Made by a program: the position numbers and the translations under genes. This document shows positions 1 to 8,553 of a stretch of 64,000 bases of DNA, in pieces. Origin of the DNA: Caballeronia sp. dw_19. Lineage in GTDB: Bacteria; Pseudomonadota; Gammaproteobacteria; Burkholderiales; Burkholderiaceae. A model generated the notes under the pieces. The model was not told where the DNA came from. It made no database searches and worked only from the letters and a program-made list of their open reading frames with translations. Every line of letters begins with the position of its first letter. The stretch's first letter is position 1. The stretch covers positions 1-64,000 of the forward strand of contig NZ_JAAVUQ010000039.1 in the NCBI RefSeq assembly GCF_018449515.1, given 5' to 3'.

Positions 1-112
1 GACGTGCCGCCACGCACAGTGGCTAACAGTGATAAAGAGAAAATCCGACTCTCGCAGTCCACCACGGCCGAAAGCAGCAACCCGGCATTGACTCCGACCG
101 CTAACGCCAAAA
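1..112. repeat. Dispersed intergenic repeat, copy A (truncated by window edge)
   Basis: This stretch matches, without gaps and with about six mismatches, the reverse complement of 31845-31956. Shared landmarks are GACGTGCCGCCACGCACAG, the segment GATAAAGAGAAAATCCGACT and AAAGCAGCAACCC. Position 1 pairs with 31956, and copy B continues beyond that point, so copy A probably extends left of the window. Bases 113-260 are degenerate C-rich sequence with loosely repeated ACCCCGACCGCTNACNCC units and a short tandem CGCCAGCAAACCTCCCT; no gene is visible there. Confidence 0.85.
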
Positions 113-260
113 GCACCACCTTGGCACTGACCCCGACCGCTGACCCCAGAACCTAGCAACCCAGCACTGGCCCCACCCACTAACACCAAAATCACCACCC
201 ATAAGACCCGCCCCCAGACCGCGCGCCAGCAAACCTCCCTTCGCCAGCAAACCTCCCTCC

Positions 261-2363
261 TTACCCTTGCGCCCCGATCAAATTCATCACCTTGATGTTC
301 CGCGTATCCGGCACCTCCGCATACGACAGGACCTTCAATTGCGGCAAGCTCCTCCTCAAAAAACGAGCAAGCATGGCGCGCAACGCATGCTGCACCAAAA
401 GCACCGGCGGTAATCCCATGTTCTGCTGACGCAGAATCGCATTTTGCGTCGAGTTCAACAGCGTCTGCGCCAAGCCCGGCTCCAGCCCCGGATTCGCCCC
501 CGTCGCCAGCGCCTGCGACAACACGCGCTCCAACGCCGGGTCCAGTCCCATCACCTGCAACTCGCCACTCCCCGGATACCATTGCTGCGTGATCGCACGC
601 CCCAACGCAAGTCGTACCGCCGCCGTCAGGTCGTATGCATCGGATATCTTCGGTGCATGTTCCTGTAATGCATCCAGGATCGTGCGCATGTCGCGGATAG
701 GAACACCTTCTTCCAGCAAATTCTGCAGCACCTTCTGCAAAGTAGTCAGCGCCATCGTCTTCGGCACCAGATCGTCGGTCAACGAAGGCGTGTCCTTGCC
801 AATGCGCTCAAGTAACGCCTGCACTTCCTGACGACCCAGCAATTCCGCCGCGTGCGTAACCACCAGATGGTTGAGGTGAGTCGCCACGACCGTGCTGGCA
901 TCGACCACGGTATAGCCGTACACCTGTGCCTGTTCACGCAGGCTCGTATCGATCCACACCGCCGGCAAACCAAACGCCGGATCGTGTGTCGGATTCCCCG
1001 GCAGCGCTGCCGAAACCTGCCCCGGATTGATCGCAAGCCATTGGCCCGGGAATGCTTCCCCTACGCCCACTTCCACGCCCTTCAACGCAATCCGATAACC
1101 ATTCGGACGCAACTCCAGGTTGTCGCGAATATGGATCACCGGCGGCAGAAAACCGATTTCCTGAGCGAACTTCTTGCGGATACCCTTGATCCGCTTCAAC
1201 AACTCACCATCCGCGTTCCGGTCGACCAGCGGTATCAGCCGATACCCCACCTCCAGCCCGAGCGGATCGATCATCGCGACGTCGTCCCAGCTCGCTTCGG
1301 TATTTTCGATCGGCGCGGCGGCGGTGGGCACGACGTCGGTGACCAGCGACGCTTTTTTCTTCGCCTGGATGCGCTGGTTCATCGAACGCGCGGCGTATAT
1401 CAGACCACCGCCCAGCAGCAAGAACGCGAAATGCGGCATGCCCGGAATAAGACCCATGATTCCGATGATCACGCCAGTAATCATCAACACGCGCGGGTTG
1501 TTGAAGAGCTGCCCCGTCAACTGCGTGCCGATATCCTCTTCAGTCGCCACCCGCGACACGATCACACCCGCTGCCGTCGAAATGATCAGCGAGGGAATCT
1601 GCGCGACGAGGCCATCGCCGATAGTCAGCAGCGTGTAGTTCGTGGCCGCGTGCGCGAAGTCCATGTCGTGCTGGAGCATCCCGACAATCAAGCCGCCCAC
1701 GATGTTGATGATCATGATCATCAAGCCCGCGATCGCGTCGCCGCGCACGAACTTGCTCGCACCGTCCATGGAGCCGTAGAACTCGGCTTCCTGCGCGACC
1801 TGCAAGCGGCGCTTGCGCGCCTGGTCTTCGTTGATGAGACCGGCGTTCAAGTCGGCATCGATGGCCATCTGCTTGCCCGGCATGGCATCGAGGGTGAAGC
1901 GCGCGCCCACTTCAGCAATCCGGCCCGCGCCCTTGGTAATCACCATGAAGTTGATGATCATCAGGATCACGAACACCACGATACCGACCGCGAAATTCCC
2001 GCCCACCAGGAAGTGGCCGAATGATTCGATCACCTGGCCGGCGGCATCGGGACCGGTATGGCCTTCGAGCAGGACGATCCGCGTGGACGCCACGTTCAGC
2101 GACAAGCGCAGCAGCGTGGAGAACAGCAGCACGCTGGGGAACGCGGCGAAGTCGAGCGGCTTCTGCGTGTACATGCTGACCAGCAAGACCATCACCGACA
2201 GCGCGATGTTGAACGTGAACAGCAAGTCGAGCAAAAAGGCCGGCAACGGCAAGATCATCATGCCGAGGATCATGCAGATCAGCACCGGCCCGGCGAGGGC
2301 CCGCAAGTTCTGCGATCCCAATGCGTCGGGGCGCTTCGAGAAAAATCCGGCGCGCGCGTTCAT
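261..2363 (-). CDS. flhA: Flagellar biosynthesis protein FlhA
   Basis: FlhA is the largest export-gate component of the flagellar type III secretion system in the inner membrane; its cytoplasmic C-terminal domain docks chaperone-substrate complexes. The 700-residue product has the family's normal length: a hydrophobic N-terminal half with about eight membrane spans (first near residues 25-70), a conserved cytoplasmic loop around KFVRGDAIAG, and a soluble C-terminal domain beginning near residue 360. The start ATG overlaps the flhB stop by 4 bp (ATGA) and has AAGGAAG upstream, so the two are translationally coupled. No flhF or flhG follows; the repeat at the window edge lies downstream. Identification is firm. 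Confidence 0.97.
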   Translation of the reverse strand: MNARAGFFSKRPDALGSQNLRALAGPVLICMILGMMILPLPAFLLDLLFTFNIALSVMVLLVSMYTQKPLDFAAFPSVLLFSTLLRLSLNVASTRIVLLEGHTGPDAAGQVIESFGHFLVGGNFAVGIVVFVILMIINFMVITKGAGRIAEVGARFTLDAMPGKQMAIDADLNAGLINEDQARKRRLQVAQEAEFYGSMDGASKFVRGDAIAGLMIMIINIVGGLIVGMLQHDMDFAHAATNYTLLTIGDGLVAQIPSLIISTAAGVIVSRVATEEDIGTQLTGQLFNNPRVLMITGVIIGIMGLIPGMPHFAFLLLGGGLIYAARSMNQRIQAKKKASLVTDVVPTAAAPIENTEASWDDVAMIDPLGLEVGYRLIPLVDRNADGELLKRIKGIRKKFAQEIGFLPPVIHIRDNLELRPNGYRIALKGVEVGVGEAFPGQWLAINPGQVSAALPGNPTHDPAFGLPAVWIDTSLREQAQVYGYTVVDASTVVATHLNHLVVTHAAELLGRQEVQALLERIGKDTPSLTDDLVPKTMALTTLQKVLQNLLEEGVPIRDMRTILDALQEHAPKISDAYDLTAAVRLALGRAITQQWYPGSGELQVMGLDPALERVLSQALATGANPGLEPGLAQTLLNSTQNAILRQQNMGLPPVLLVQHALRAMLARFLRRSLPQLKVLSYAEVPDTRNIKVMNLIGAQG

Positions 2364-3607
2364 GCTGTGCTTCCTTTCATCGGGTCATTTGGGCCATTAG
2401 TGCCATTGGGGCCGTTGCTGGCTTGTTCAGCCGCGAACGCTTCGGCGGCTTCCTGGTCGGCTTCTGATTCGGGGACGCCGCCTTTATCGAGTTCGGGAGG
2501 AACCTCGAGGTTCTCGGGTTCGTCCGGCCTCGTGCCGCCTTCTTTCTTGAACTTGCGCAACTGGTACACCCACGCCAGCACTTGCGCCACGGCGCCGTAC
2601 AGCGCGCCCGGAATCTCACGATCGATCTCGACGTTGTGATACAGCGCCCGGGCAAGCGGCGGCGCTTCGAGCAGCGGTATGTTGTGTTCGAGCGCCATTT
2701 CGCGGATGCGCGTGGCGACGAGGTTCACGCCCTTCGCTACGACCTTCGGCGCGCGCATTTCGCCATCGGCATATTTCAGTGCGACGGCGAAGTGGGTTGG
2801 GTTGGTGACGATCACGTCGGCTGTGGGCACCGCGGTCATCATCCGGCGGCGGGCAGCGGCGCGTTGCTGCGCACGAATGCGGGCCTTGACCGCTGGGTCA
2901 CCATCGCTTTCACGATGCTCACGCTTCACTTCCTCCTTGCTCATGCGCAGCTTCTTCGCGTGCGTCCAGAGCTGGTAGGGGACATCGATTGCGGCGACGA
3001 GGAACAGTCCGGCGATCGCCGTGCCGCAGCACACCACGAGCAGATGCATGGTGTCGGCGAGCGCGAGGTTCAGCGGTTTCGTGACGAGGCCCAGCACTTC
3101 TTCCTTGCGGCTCCACATCGCCCAGCCGGCGAGTCCACCGACCACCAGGGTCTTCAGGATCGACATGCCGAGCGCAATCGGTCCTTGCACCGAGAAGATC
3201 TTGCCAAGCCCGCTGATAGGGTTCAGGCGGCCGAAATTAGGCGCGATGGGCTTGAGACTGAGCAGCCAGCCACCGAGCGCCATGGGTGCGGCGACGGCGG
3301 CCAGGGCCGTCAGCGCGAGCACGGGCAGCAGGGCCATGAACCCTTCCTTGCTTGCCGCAGAGGCGCCAATCAGCATCTGGTTGGTATCGAGAACGGTGTT
3401 GTGATTGAACGTGAACGCGCCGCGCAAGAGGGCCTGCATATGCTGGCTGATGGGACCGGACATTCCCCAGACGCCGAAGAATCCCGCCGCCAGCAGGGCG
3501 AACGACGTGAGTTCCCGCGAGCGCGCGACCTGACCTTCCTCCCGCGCCTTTTCAAGGCGCTTGGGAGTGGCTGATTCGGTCTTTTCGACGTCGCTCTCTT
3601 CTGCCAC
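2360..3607 (-). CDS. flhB: Flagellar export switch protein FlhB
   Basis: FlhB sits in the export gate and switches secretion from rod/hook to filament substrates after autocleavage. The 415-residue product starts MAEESDVEKTESATPKRLE, typical of the family, has four hydrophobic segments between about residues 30 and 210, and carries the cleavage motif NPTH in VTNPTHFAVALKYADG near residue 270. The C-terminal tail after about residue 360 is acidic and low in complexity. It leads a two-gene unit with flhA. The 238 bp upstream, before flgN, hold no recognised promoter. A C-terminal-domain paralogue lies at 42499-42840. Confidence 0.97.
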   Translation of the reverse strand: MAEESDVEKTESATPKRLEKAREEGQVARSRELTSFALLAAGFFGVWGMSGPISQHMQALLRGAFTFNHNTVLDTNQMLIGASAASKEGFMALLPVLALTALAAVAAPMALGGWLLSLKPIAPNFGRLNPISGLGKIFSVQGPIALGMSILKTLVVGGLAGWAMWSRKEEVLGLVTKPLNLALADTMHLLVVCCGTAIAGLFLVAAIDVPYQLWTHAKKLRMSKEEVKREHRESDGDPAVKARIRAQQRAAARRRMMTAVPTADVIVTNPTHFAVALKYADGEMRAPKVVAKGVNLVATRIREMALEHNIPLLEAPPLARALYHNVEIDREIPGALYGAVAQVLAWVYQLRKFKKEGGTRPDEPENLEVPPELDKGGVPESEADQEAAEAFAAEQASNGPNGTNGPNDPMKGSTA

Positions 3608-3845
3608 TTCGCTGTGCTCCAGTCCTGCAGGGCTTCAACGAAACCCCGACGCATTGATCCACTGCAGCGATTATTGCGAAAAGCAGCAAGCGGCCATTGC
3701 TTGATCAGGGTGGAGAAACCGGGGTAATTCGGGCGATGGAATCGGCGCAAACCACGCGCGGCCGAACAAAATGAAAAATGCGCCGGTCCCAGGGTGGGAA
3801 GCGGCGCGCAGTGCAGTGTTTTGAATCGGTCGGGCAGAACCGCTT

Positions 3846-4289
3846 TTACACCCCGTAGATCCCGGGCACGCGGCCATCGGGACCATAGAACGATGACTTG
3901 GGCGGCGCCATGGTCAACGCGGCAAGCGCATTACGGTTGTATTCCATGCGCGAGCGGATCAGCACGCCGATGGTGTTATTGCCTTGCCGCGCGCGTCCCG
4001 CCGCTGCGAGCAATTCCTGCCAATGCGAGGCCAGCGCTTCGTCGCCGGTAACGGCTTGTTCCATGCCGGCAAAACCCTTCGGCAATCCGAGCGCGTCAAG
4101 TTGCTCGTCGCGCTGGCGTTCCAGTACGGCAAGCTGCTCGGTCAACGCGGTTTTTTGTTCGATGATCGAAGGCAGCGTATCGAGCGGCGCGGCCGCAATG
4201 AGCGCTTTTTCTTCGTGGGCAAGGAGCGACTCGAACGCCTGGACGGCAGCGGTTTCGTCGATAACAGTGGCAAGCAGGGCGTCTTTCAT
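3846..4289 (-). CDS. flgN: Flagellar export chaperone FlgN
   Basis: FlgN is the cytoplasmic chaperone of the hook-filament junction proteins FlgK and FlgL. The product (about 147 residues from the chosen ATG) is mostly helical, with a coiled-coil-like centre rich in Glu, Gln and Leu (EQKTALTEQLAVLERQRDEQL) and a Gly/Pro-rich tail, as in the family. The start MKDALLATVIDE is preferred over an upstream in-frame start ten codons earlier because family members begin at this point. It lies downstream of flgM in the usual flgM-flgN order and is probably cotranscribed from the FliA-type promoter of flgM. Confidence 0.9.
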   Translation of the reverse strand: MKDALLATVIDETAAVQAFESLLAHEEKALIAAAPLDTLPSIIEQKTALTEQLAVLERQRDEQLDALGLPKGFAGMEQAVTGDEALASHWQELLAAAGRARQGNNTIGVLIRSRMEYNRNALAALTMAPPKSSFYGPDGRVPGIYGV

Positions 4290-4449
4290 GGGCGACTCGC
4301 TAAAAACTCCGGCCCGCATTCATAGCGGTGCCAAGGTCAAAAAAAGCCGCCCGGCGCTGCATCGTGGAAACGATGCGTCTATCTGAAACCTATCGTCCAT
4401 GTGCCGCGGGCTCGCTCTGGGCGTCGCCTGCAACACGTAGCCGTTATGC

Positions 4450-4779
4450 TCAGCCGCCGGCCGGCGGGGTGTTCGTTTGGATCAGTTCACGTGCGCTGCT
4501 GAGCATGCCGTCGGCGACCTTGCCCGAATCGACCTTGTAGCTGCCGTCGTTCAACGAGGCCTTGATCGACGCGACTTTCGCCGTATCGATGTCGGACGTG
4601 CCCGACGTGCGCAAATCCGTCGATAACGCCGACAAGCTCACCGTCGAATTCGAGCCGCCGGTGCTGCTGGCCGTGCCGCCGGTCGTGCTGGTGGCTTGCG
4701 CGTCGGCTTGCGCCGCACGTTGTTGTGCAGCTTCCTGCAAAGCTGCGATCTGGCTGGTGTTGCTGGTATCGATTTTCAC
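4450..4779 (-). CDS. flgM: Anti-sigma-28 factor FlgM
   Basis: FlgM binds FliA (sigma-28) until the hook is complete and is then exported, releasing late flagellar transcription. The 109-residue product has the family layout: a short N-terminus (KIDTSNTSQ), a Ser/Thr/Ala-rich disordered stretch, and a C-terminal sigma-binding region with DIDTAKVASIKASLNDGSY. The start is a GTG with AGGGAAG upstream at normal spacing; a longer reading from further upstream would run through the promoter described at 4808-4835 and is rejected. Neighbours flgN and flgA fit the standard flgAMN arrangement. Confidence 0.93.
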   Translation of the reverse strand: MKIDTSNTSQIAALQEAAQQRAAQADAQATSTTGGTASSTGGSNSTVSLSALSTDLRTSGTSDIDTAKVASIKASLNDGSYKVDSGKVADGMLSSARELIQTNTPPAGG

Positions 4780-4807
4780 GATGGTCTTCCCTGACGATGT
4801 GATCCCT

Positions 4808-4835
4808 TTATCGGCGGACCTACGTAAAAACTTTA
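4808..4835 (-). promoter_or_regulatory. FliA (sigma-28) promoter of flgM
   Basis: On the minus strand TAAAGTTT is followed by GCCGATAA, an exact match to both consensus boxes. The spacer from TAAA to GCCGATAA is 16 nt, one longer than the usual 15. The -10 box ends about 29 nt before the GTG start of flgM, leaving a leader of about 20 nt. Confidence 0.8.
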
Positions 4836-4969
4836 ACCCTCCCGCCGCCCAGACCACGCGCCAGTCAGCTCTATCTTCCGCTCAGCCTTACCGGATAAGC
4901 CCGATAAGGAATTGCAACAATTTGAAACAGGTGAGGGATAACCCACATAGGGCGCCTCCGGACCATTTT

Positions 4970-6454
4970 TCAAAGCTGGATCTCCACGGTCGAGCCGTCT
5001 TTCACAATGCCGGAAATGATCTGTCCCCCCGCCGTTTTGACGCGGACCTGCTGACCCGGCGCGGCGTTATTCATGACGCTGCCTTCCGCTGATATCGAAA
5101 AGCCCGTTCCGGCGGTCACCACGCGTACGCTCTGTCCGATCACCACGGCGCCGGCGCCGCGCAGCATGTCGGTGCGCAGCGGCAGGCCCGCCGCGAGCCG
5201 CGACAACGTCACCGCGCCGACGGCTTGTGACGGGTCCGTGACAATGGCTTGCGGCATGCTGGTGAGATCACCGTCGCGGGGAATCAGGTCGGCAGCGGTG
5301 AGCACTTCGCCGGGCGCAACCGCACGGGCGGCAAGGTAATACGTGGCCATTACCGAGACGCGTGCTTGCAGGTAGAGCGTCCACGGCCGGTCGCCGGAGC
5401 AACGCACGCCGACGGTGGTGCGGCCCCAGAGACGCGAACCCGCCGGCAGGAACGGCTCGAGCGTCGAACAGGCCGCGAGGCCGCGCGGGAAGACGGGCGT
5501 AACGGTGATGTCGGCCTTGCCGGGTAACCCCGCCGCCTGCTGGGTCAGGAAGATGAGCGCAGCGGCGCGCACCGAGTCGCCGTCCTGGGTCTGCTGGTTG
5601 GGCGCGCCGGCCATTGCGGGCACGGGCTGGAGCGGGGCGCGGATGGGCGCGGCGGTGCGCATCGAAACGGGCATCATGCCGGCGACCGGCGTGGCAGGCG
5701 CAGCCGCGATCGGCCTCACCTGGAAGCCTCGCGAGGTGCCCTGGGCCGATGCGCTGCCGTCCGTCGCGACAACCACGGGCATTACGTCGCGCGAGGATGT
5801 GGTGACGCGGGGAAGGGTATCGGTGGCGTTGTTTCCAGCGTTACTGATACTGGCAGGCGCTTTCGGCTCGCCATTACCGGGGATCTCGATCATTGCGCCG
5901 GCATCGGGGGCATTGTTCGATGCCGCTGCGCTCCGGCTCGGCGTCATCGCCAGCCTGGGCGCCGTAGCCGTGGGCTTCGCTGCCTTCGCTTCGCCCGGCC
6001 CGGGAATCACGATGAAACCGCTGGTATCGGCGGAAGAGGAGGACGCATCGGCGGCGTCGGCGTGGGCATCGAGTGCTTGCGCGGCGGCACGCATGGCGGC
6101 ATCGGCTGCATGGGCCGCCGCGGCGTACCCCGCGGGACGCGAGGTACGCGCCGGCTGAGCGGGGCTCGCGGGCGGGCTTGCACTTGCGTCCACTGTCATG
6201 CCGGCGTCTTTCGCCATCGTCACGACGGCCGCCGGATTGGTTTCGGCGGGACCGGCAATCATGATCGTGCCGCCATTATCCTGCGCGCGCGCCGTTGTCA
6301 CGCCTGCCGTCATGAGAGTCAATGCAAGCACGCAGAGCGCAACCGGAGCCCTCGGCACAACACGGCGAGCCAGGTGAGCGCGGGCTTTCACCAGGCCGTT
6401 CGCGGCCAGGCGATGAACCGCCGGCTTGCGAGCAGGCGCAGTGAAGCTGTGCAT
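4970..6454 (-). CDS. flgA: Flagellar P-ring assembly chaperone FlgA, with long N-terminal extension
   Basis: FlgA is the periplasmic chaperone for P-ring (FlgI) assembly. The C-terminal part (from about residue 290) carries the SAF/ChapFlgA region, with YYLAARAVAPGEVLTAADL and the closing GQIISGIVKDGSTVEIQL. The start is the ATG with GGGAGA six bases upstream; an in-frame start 27 codons earlier lacks a site. A membrane segment near residues 36-54 followed by ARAQ suggests a signal peptide with a long basic n-region. At 494 residues it is about twice the enterobacterial length. The extra 230 residues are Ala/Pro/Ser-rich and contain three related motifs (IMIAGPAE, IVIPGPGEAKA, IEIPGNGEPKA). 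Divergent from flgB. Confidence 0.9.
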   Translation of the reverse strand: MHSFTAPARKPAVHRLAANGLVKARAHLARRVVPRAPVALCVLALTLMTAGVTTARAQDNGGTIMIAGPAETNPAAVVTMAKDAGMTVDASASPPASPAQPARTSRPAGYAAAAHAADAAMRAAAQALDAHADAADASSSSADTSGFIVIPGPGEAKAAKPTATAPRLAMTPSRSAAASNNAPDAGAMIEIPGNGEPKAPASISNAGNNATDTLPRVTTSSRDVMPVVVATDGSASAQGTSRGFQVRPIAAAPATPVAGMMPVSMRTAAPIRAPLQPVPAMAGAPNQQTQDGDSVRAAALIFLTQQAAGLPGKADITVTPVFPRGLAACSTLEPFLPAGSRLWGRTTVGVRCSGDRPWTLYLQARVSVMATYYLAARAVAPGEVLTAADLIPRDGDLTSMPQAIVTDPSQAVGAVTLSRLAAGLPLRTDMLRGAGAVVIGQSVRVVTAGTGFSISAEGSVMNNAAPGQQVRVKTAGGQIISGIVKDGSTVEIQL

Positions 6455-6795
6455 TGTGTTTCTCCCAAACAAATCCAGCAAATCCGGCCAACCAAAAACG
6501 GGCAACCCCTCATCCAAAGTCGGTGAATTCCTCAAAAGATCAACTCACGAGACGAATTCTAGATTTCGGCGGCTAAAGGCAAGCGTCGAATAGAGGCCGG
6601 CTTTCCCTGTTATTCGTCTGATTGCATCTTGCGTCTCCCTCCTAAGATTCGTCTCATGCAAAAGTCTTCGTTAGCCAATGGCCAATGACCGATGACAACC
6701 CGGCGCTTGCCCGATTGCCCGGCGCCATTGGCCGCGAAACGCGCGAAGACACGCGAAGCACCGCAGACAAGATCCGAAGCTGAAGGAGGACCGCC
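6455..6795. promoter_or_regulatory. Divergent control region between flgA and flgB
   Basis: This 341-bp gap separates two divergent flagellar operons. The octamer ATTCGTCT occurs three times within about 105 bp: inverted at 6550-6557 and direct at 6612-6619 and 6647-6654. Flanking bases are partly shared (ATTCGTCTC[A/G]TG). No exact FliA consensus is seen, as expected for early/middle genes. Whether the octamers bind FlhDC or another regulator is unknown. Confidence 0.4.
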
Positions 6796-7287
6796 ATGCT
6801 GGACAAGCTCGACCAGGAATTTGCGTTTGGCCGTGAAGCGCTGGATGTGCGCGCGTACCGGCAGGAACTGTTGTCGTCGAATATTGCGAACGCCGATACC
6901 CCGGGCTACAAGGCACGCGACGTCGATTTCTCCAGCGCCCTCGCAGGCGCGCTGAAAAAGACCGGCGCGGCCGCGAACACCACGGCTTCCGGCACCGCGC
7001 CGCTGCAGATGGCGCAACCGGTGAGCGTGTCGACCGGCGCGGCGCTCGCGACGACATCGGCTGGACATATGTCCGGCAACACCACGCTTACCGCCAGCGG
7101 TGGCAGCACCGACGACTACGGCCGGCTCGCATACCGGATTCCGAGCCAGCCGGCGCTTGACGGCAATACCGTCGACATGGATTCGGAGCGGGTCCAGTTC
7201 GCGGACAACGCGCTGCATTTCGAATCCGGCATGACGGTGGTGTCGTCGCAGATCAAGACGATGCTTTCCGCGATCACGTCGAACTGA
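6796..7287 (+). CDS. flgB: Flagellar basal-body rod protein FlgB
   Basis: FlgB is a proximal rod subunit spanning the periplasm. The 163-residue product has the N-terminal rod-family motif around SSNIANADTPGYKARDVDF and the C-terminal heptad region DNALHFESGMTVVSSQIKTM. An AAGGAGG ribosome site precedes the ATG. The middle (residues about 55-105) is a Thr/Ala/Gly-rich linker. First gene of the plus-strand flgBCDEFGHIJ operon. Confidence 0.96.
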   Translation: MLDKLDQEFAFGREALDVRAYRQELLSSNIANADTPGYKARDVDFSSALAGALKKTGAAANTTASGTAPLQMAQPVSVSTGAALATTSAGHMSGNTTLTASGGSTDDYGRLAYRIPSQPALDGNTVDMDSERVQFADNALHFESGMTVVSSQIKTMLSAITSN

Positions 7288-7340
7288 ACTGAACACTGAA
7301 CGCGCACAGCGCGCGGCAGCCAAGCTAACGAGGAGAAGCA

Positions 7341-7766
7341 ATGCCCTCTTTGATGAACATCTTCAGCGTTGCCGGTTCGGCGATGTCCGCGCAGGCGCAG
7401 CGCCTGAACGTGACCGCCTCGAACCTGGCGAACGCGGACAGCACGACGGGCCCGGACGGCCAGCCGTACAAGGCGAAGCAGGTGGTATTCGCCGTCGATC
7501 CGCTCGGCGGCGCGCGCACGGCGTCCGGCCAGCAAGTGGGCGGCGTGCAGGTGACGGGCGTGATCGACGACCCGACGCCGATGAAAACCAGCTACGACCC
7601 GACCAATCCTGCAGCCAACCCGGACGGCTACGTGACCTTGCCGAACGTCGATCCCGTGCAGGAAATGGTCAACATGATTTCAGCGTCTCGTTCGTATCAG
7701 GCGAATGTGGAAACGCTCAATACCGCCAAGCAGCTGATGCTTAAGACCCTGACGATCGGAACCTGA
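7341..7766 (+). CDS. flgC: Flagellar basal-body rod protein FlgC
   Basis: FlgC is a second proximal rod subunit. The 141-residue product opens with MPSLMNIFSVAGSAMSAQAQ, has the rod signature ASNLANADST, and ends with the conserved PVQEMVNMISASRSYQANVE helix. GAGGAG lies just upstream of the ATG. Length and order after flgB match the family. Confidence 0.97.
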   Translation: MPSLMNIFSVAGSAMSAQAQRLNVTASNLANADSTTGPDGQPYKAKQVVFAVDPLGGARTASGQQVGGVQVTGVIDDPTPMKTSYDPTNPAANPDGYVTLPNVDPVQEMVNMISASRSYQANVETLNTAKQLMLKTLTIGT

Positions 7767-7776
7767 GGACAACCCC

Positions 7777-8511
7777 GTGACAACCAATACTTCGATCGGC
7801 AACAACGGCACGCCGATGTCGCAGACGCTGCTGAACACCATGAACGGCACGTCGAGTTCATCGAGTTCATCGTCGGCCAGCTCGAGCTCCAGCGCGACCG
7901 GCGCGCAGTCGCCGGCGGACCTGCAGAACACCTTCCTGACGCTGCTCGTCACGCAGCTCCAGAACCAGGACCCGACGAACCCGACCGACAGCTCGCAGAT
8001 GACCTCGCAACTCGCGCAGATCAGCACGGTGTCGGGCATCGGCCAGTTGAACACGTCGCTGAGCTCGCTTGCGACGCAATTGTCGGCGGGACAGTCGGCA
8101 CAGGCTGCATCGCTGATCGGTGCGACCGTGCTTGCGCCGGGCAACACCATGACCGTGAGCGGCGGCAAGGCCAGCGCCTTCGGCGCGCAGACGGCCAACG
8201 CGCTCAGCGACATGACGGTGAGCATCACGAACAGCGCCGGCCAGGTGGTGCAGACCATCGACCTCGGGGCGCAGGCGGCAGGCACGGTGCCGATCTCAGG
8301 CTGGACGCCAACCGACAAGACCGGCGCGACGCTGCCCGACGGCACGTACACCATCACGGCGGCGGGCACGATCAACGGCGCCGCGGCCACGGCGACCGCG
8401 CTGTCCTCCTCGCAGGTGCAAAGCGTGGTGCAGCAGGCCGACGGCACCACGGGCGTCCTGTTGACGAGCGGCAAGACGGTCGCGTTGACCAGCATTGCAT
8501 CGATTCTCTAA
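7777..8511 (+). CDS. flgD: Flagellar hook assembly (capping) protein FlgD
   Basis: FlgD caps the growing hook so that FlgE can polymerise. The 244-residue product has a Ser-only low-complexity run near residues 28-45, the conserved LQNTFLTLLVTQLQNQDPTN region near residue 50, and a C-terminal beta domain (FlgD Ig/tudor-like). The start is a GTG; its ribosome site TGAGGAC overlaps the flgC stop codon, which fixes the start and implies translational coupling. Confidence 0.95.
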   Translation: MTTNTSIGNNGTPMSQTLLNTMNGTSSSSSSSSASSSSSATGAQSPADLQNTFLTLLVTQLQNQDPTNPTDSSQMTSQLAQISTVSGIGQLNTSLSSLATQLSAGQSAQAASLIGATVLAPGNTMTVSGGKASAFGAQTANALSDMTVSITNSAGQVVQTIDLGAQAAGTVPISGWTPTDKTGATLPDGTYTITAAGTINGAAATATALSSSQVQSVVQQADGTTGVLLTSGKTVALTSIASIL

Positions 8512-8553
8512 GCCTTTATTCATTAGCGCATTCTTCTAGAAGCGGAGACCGTC

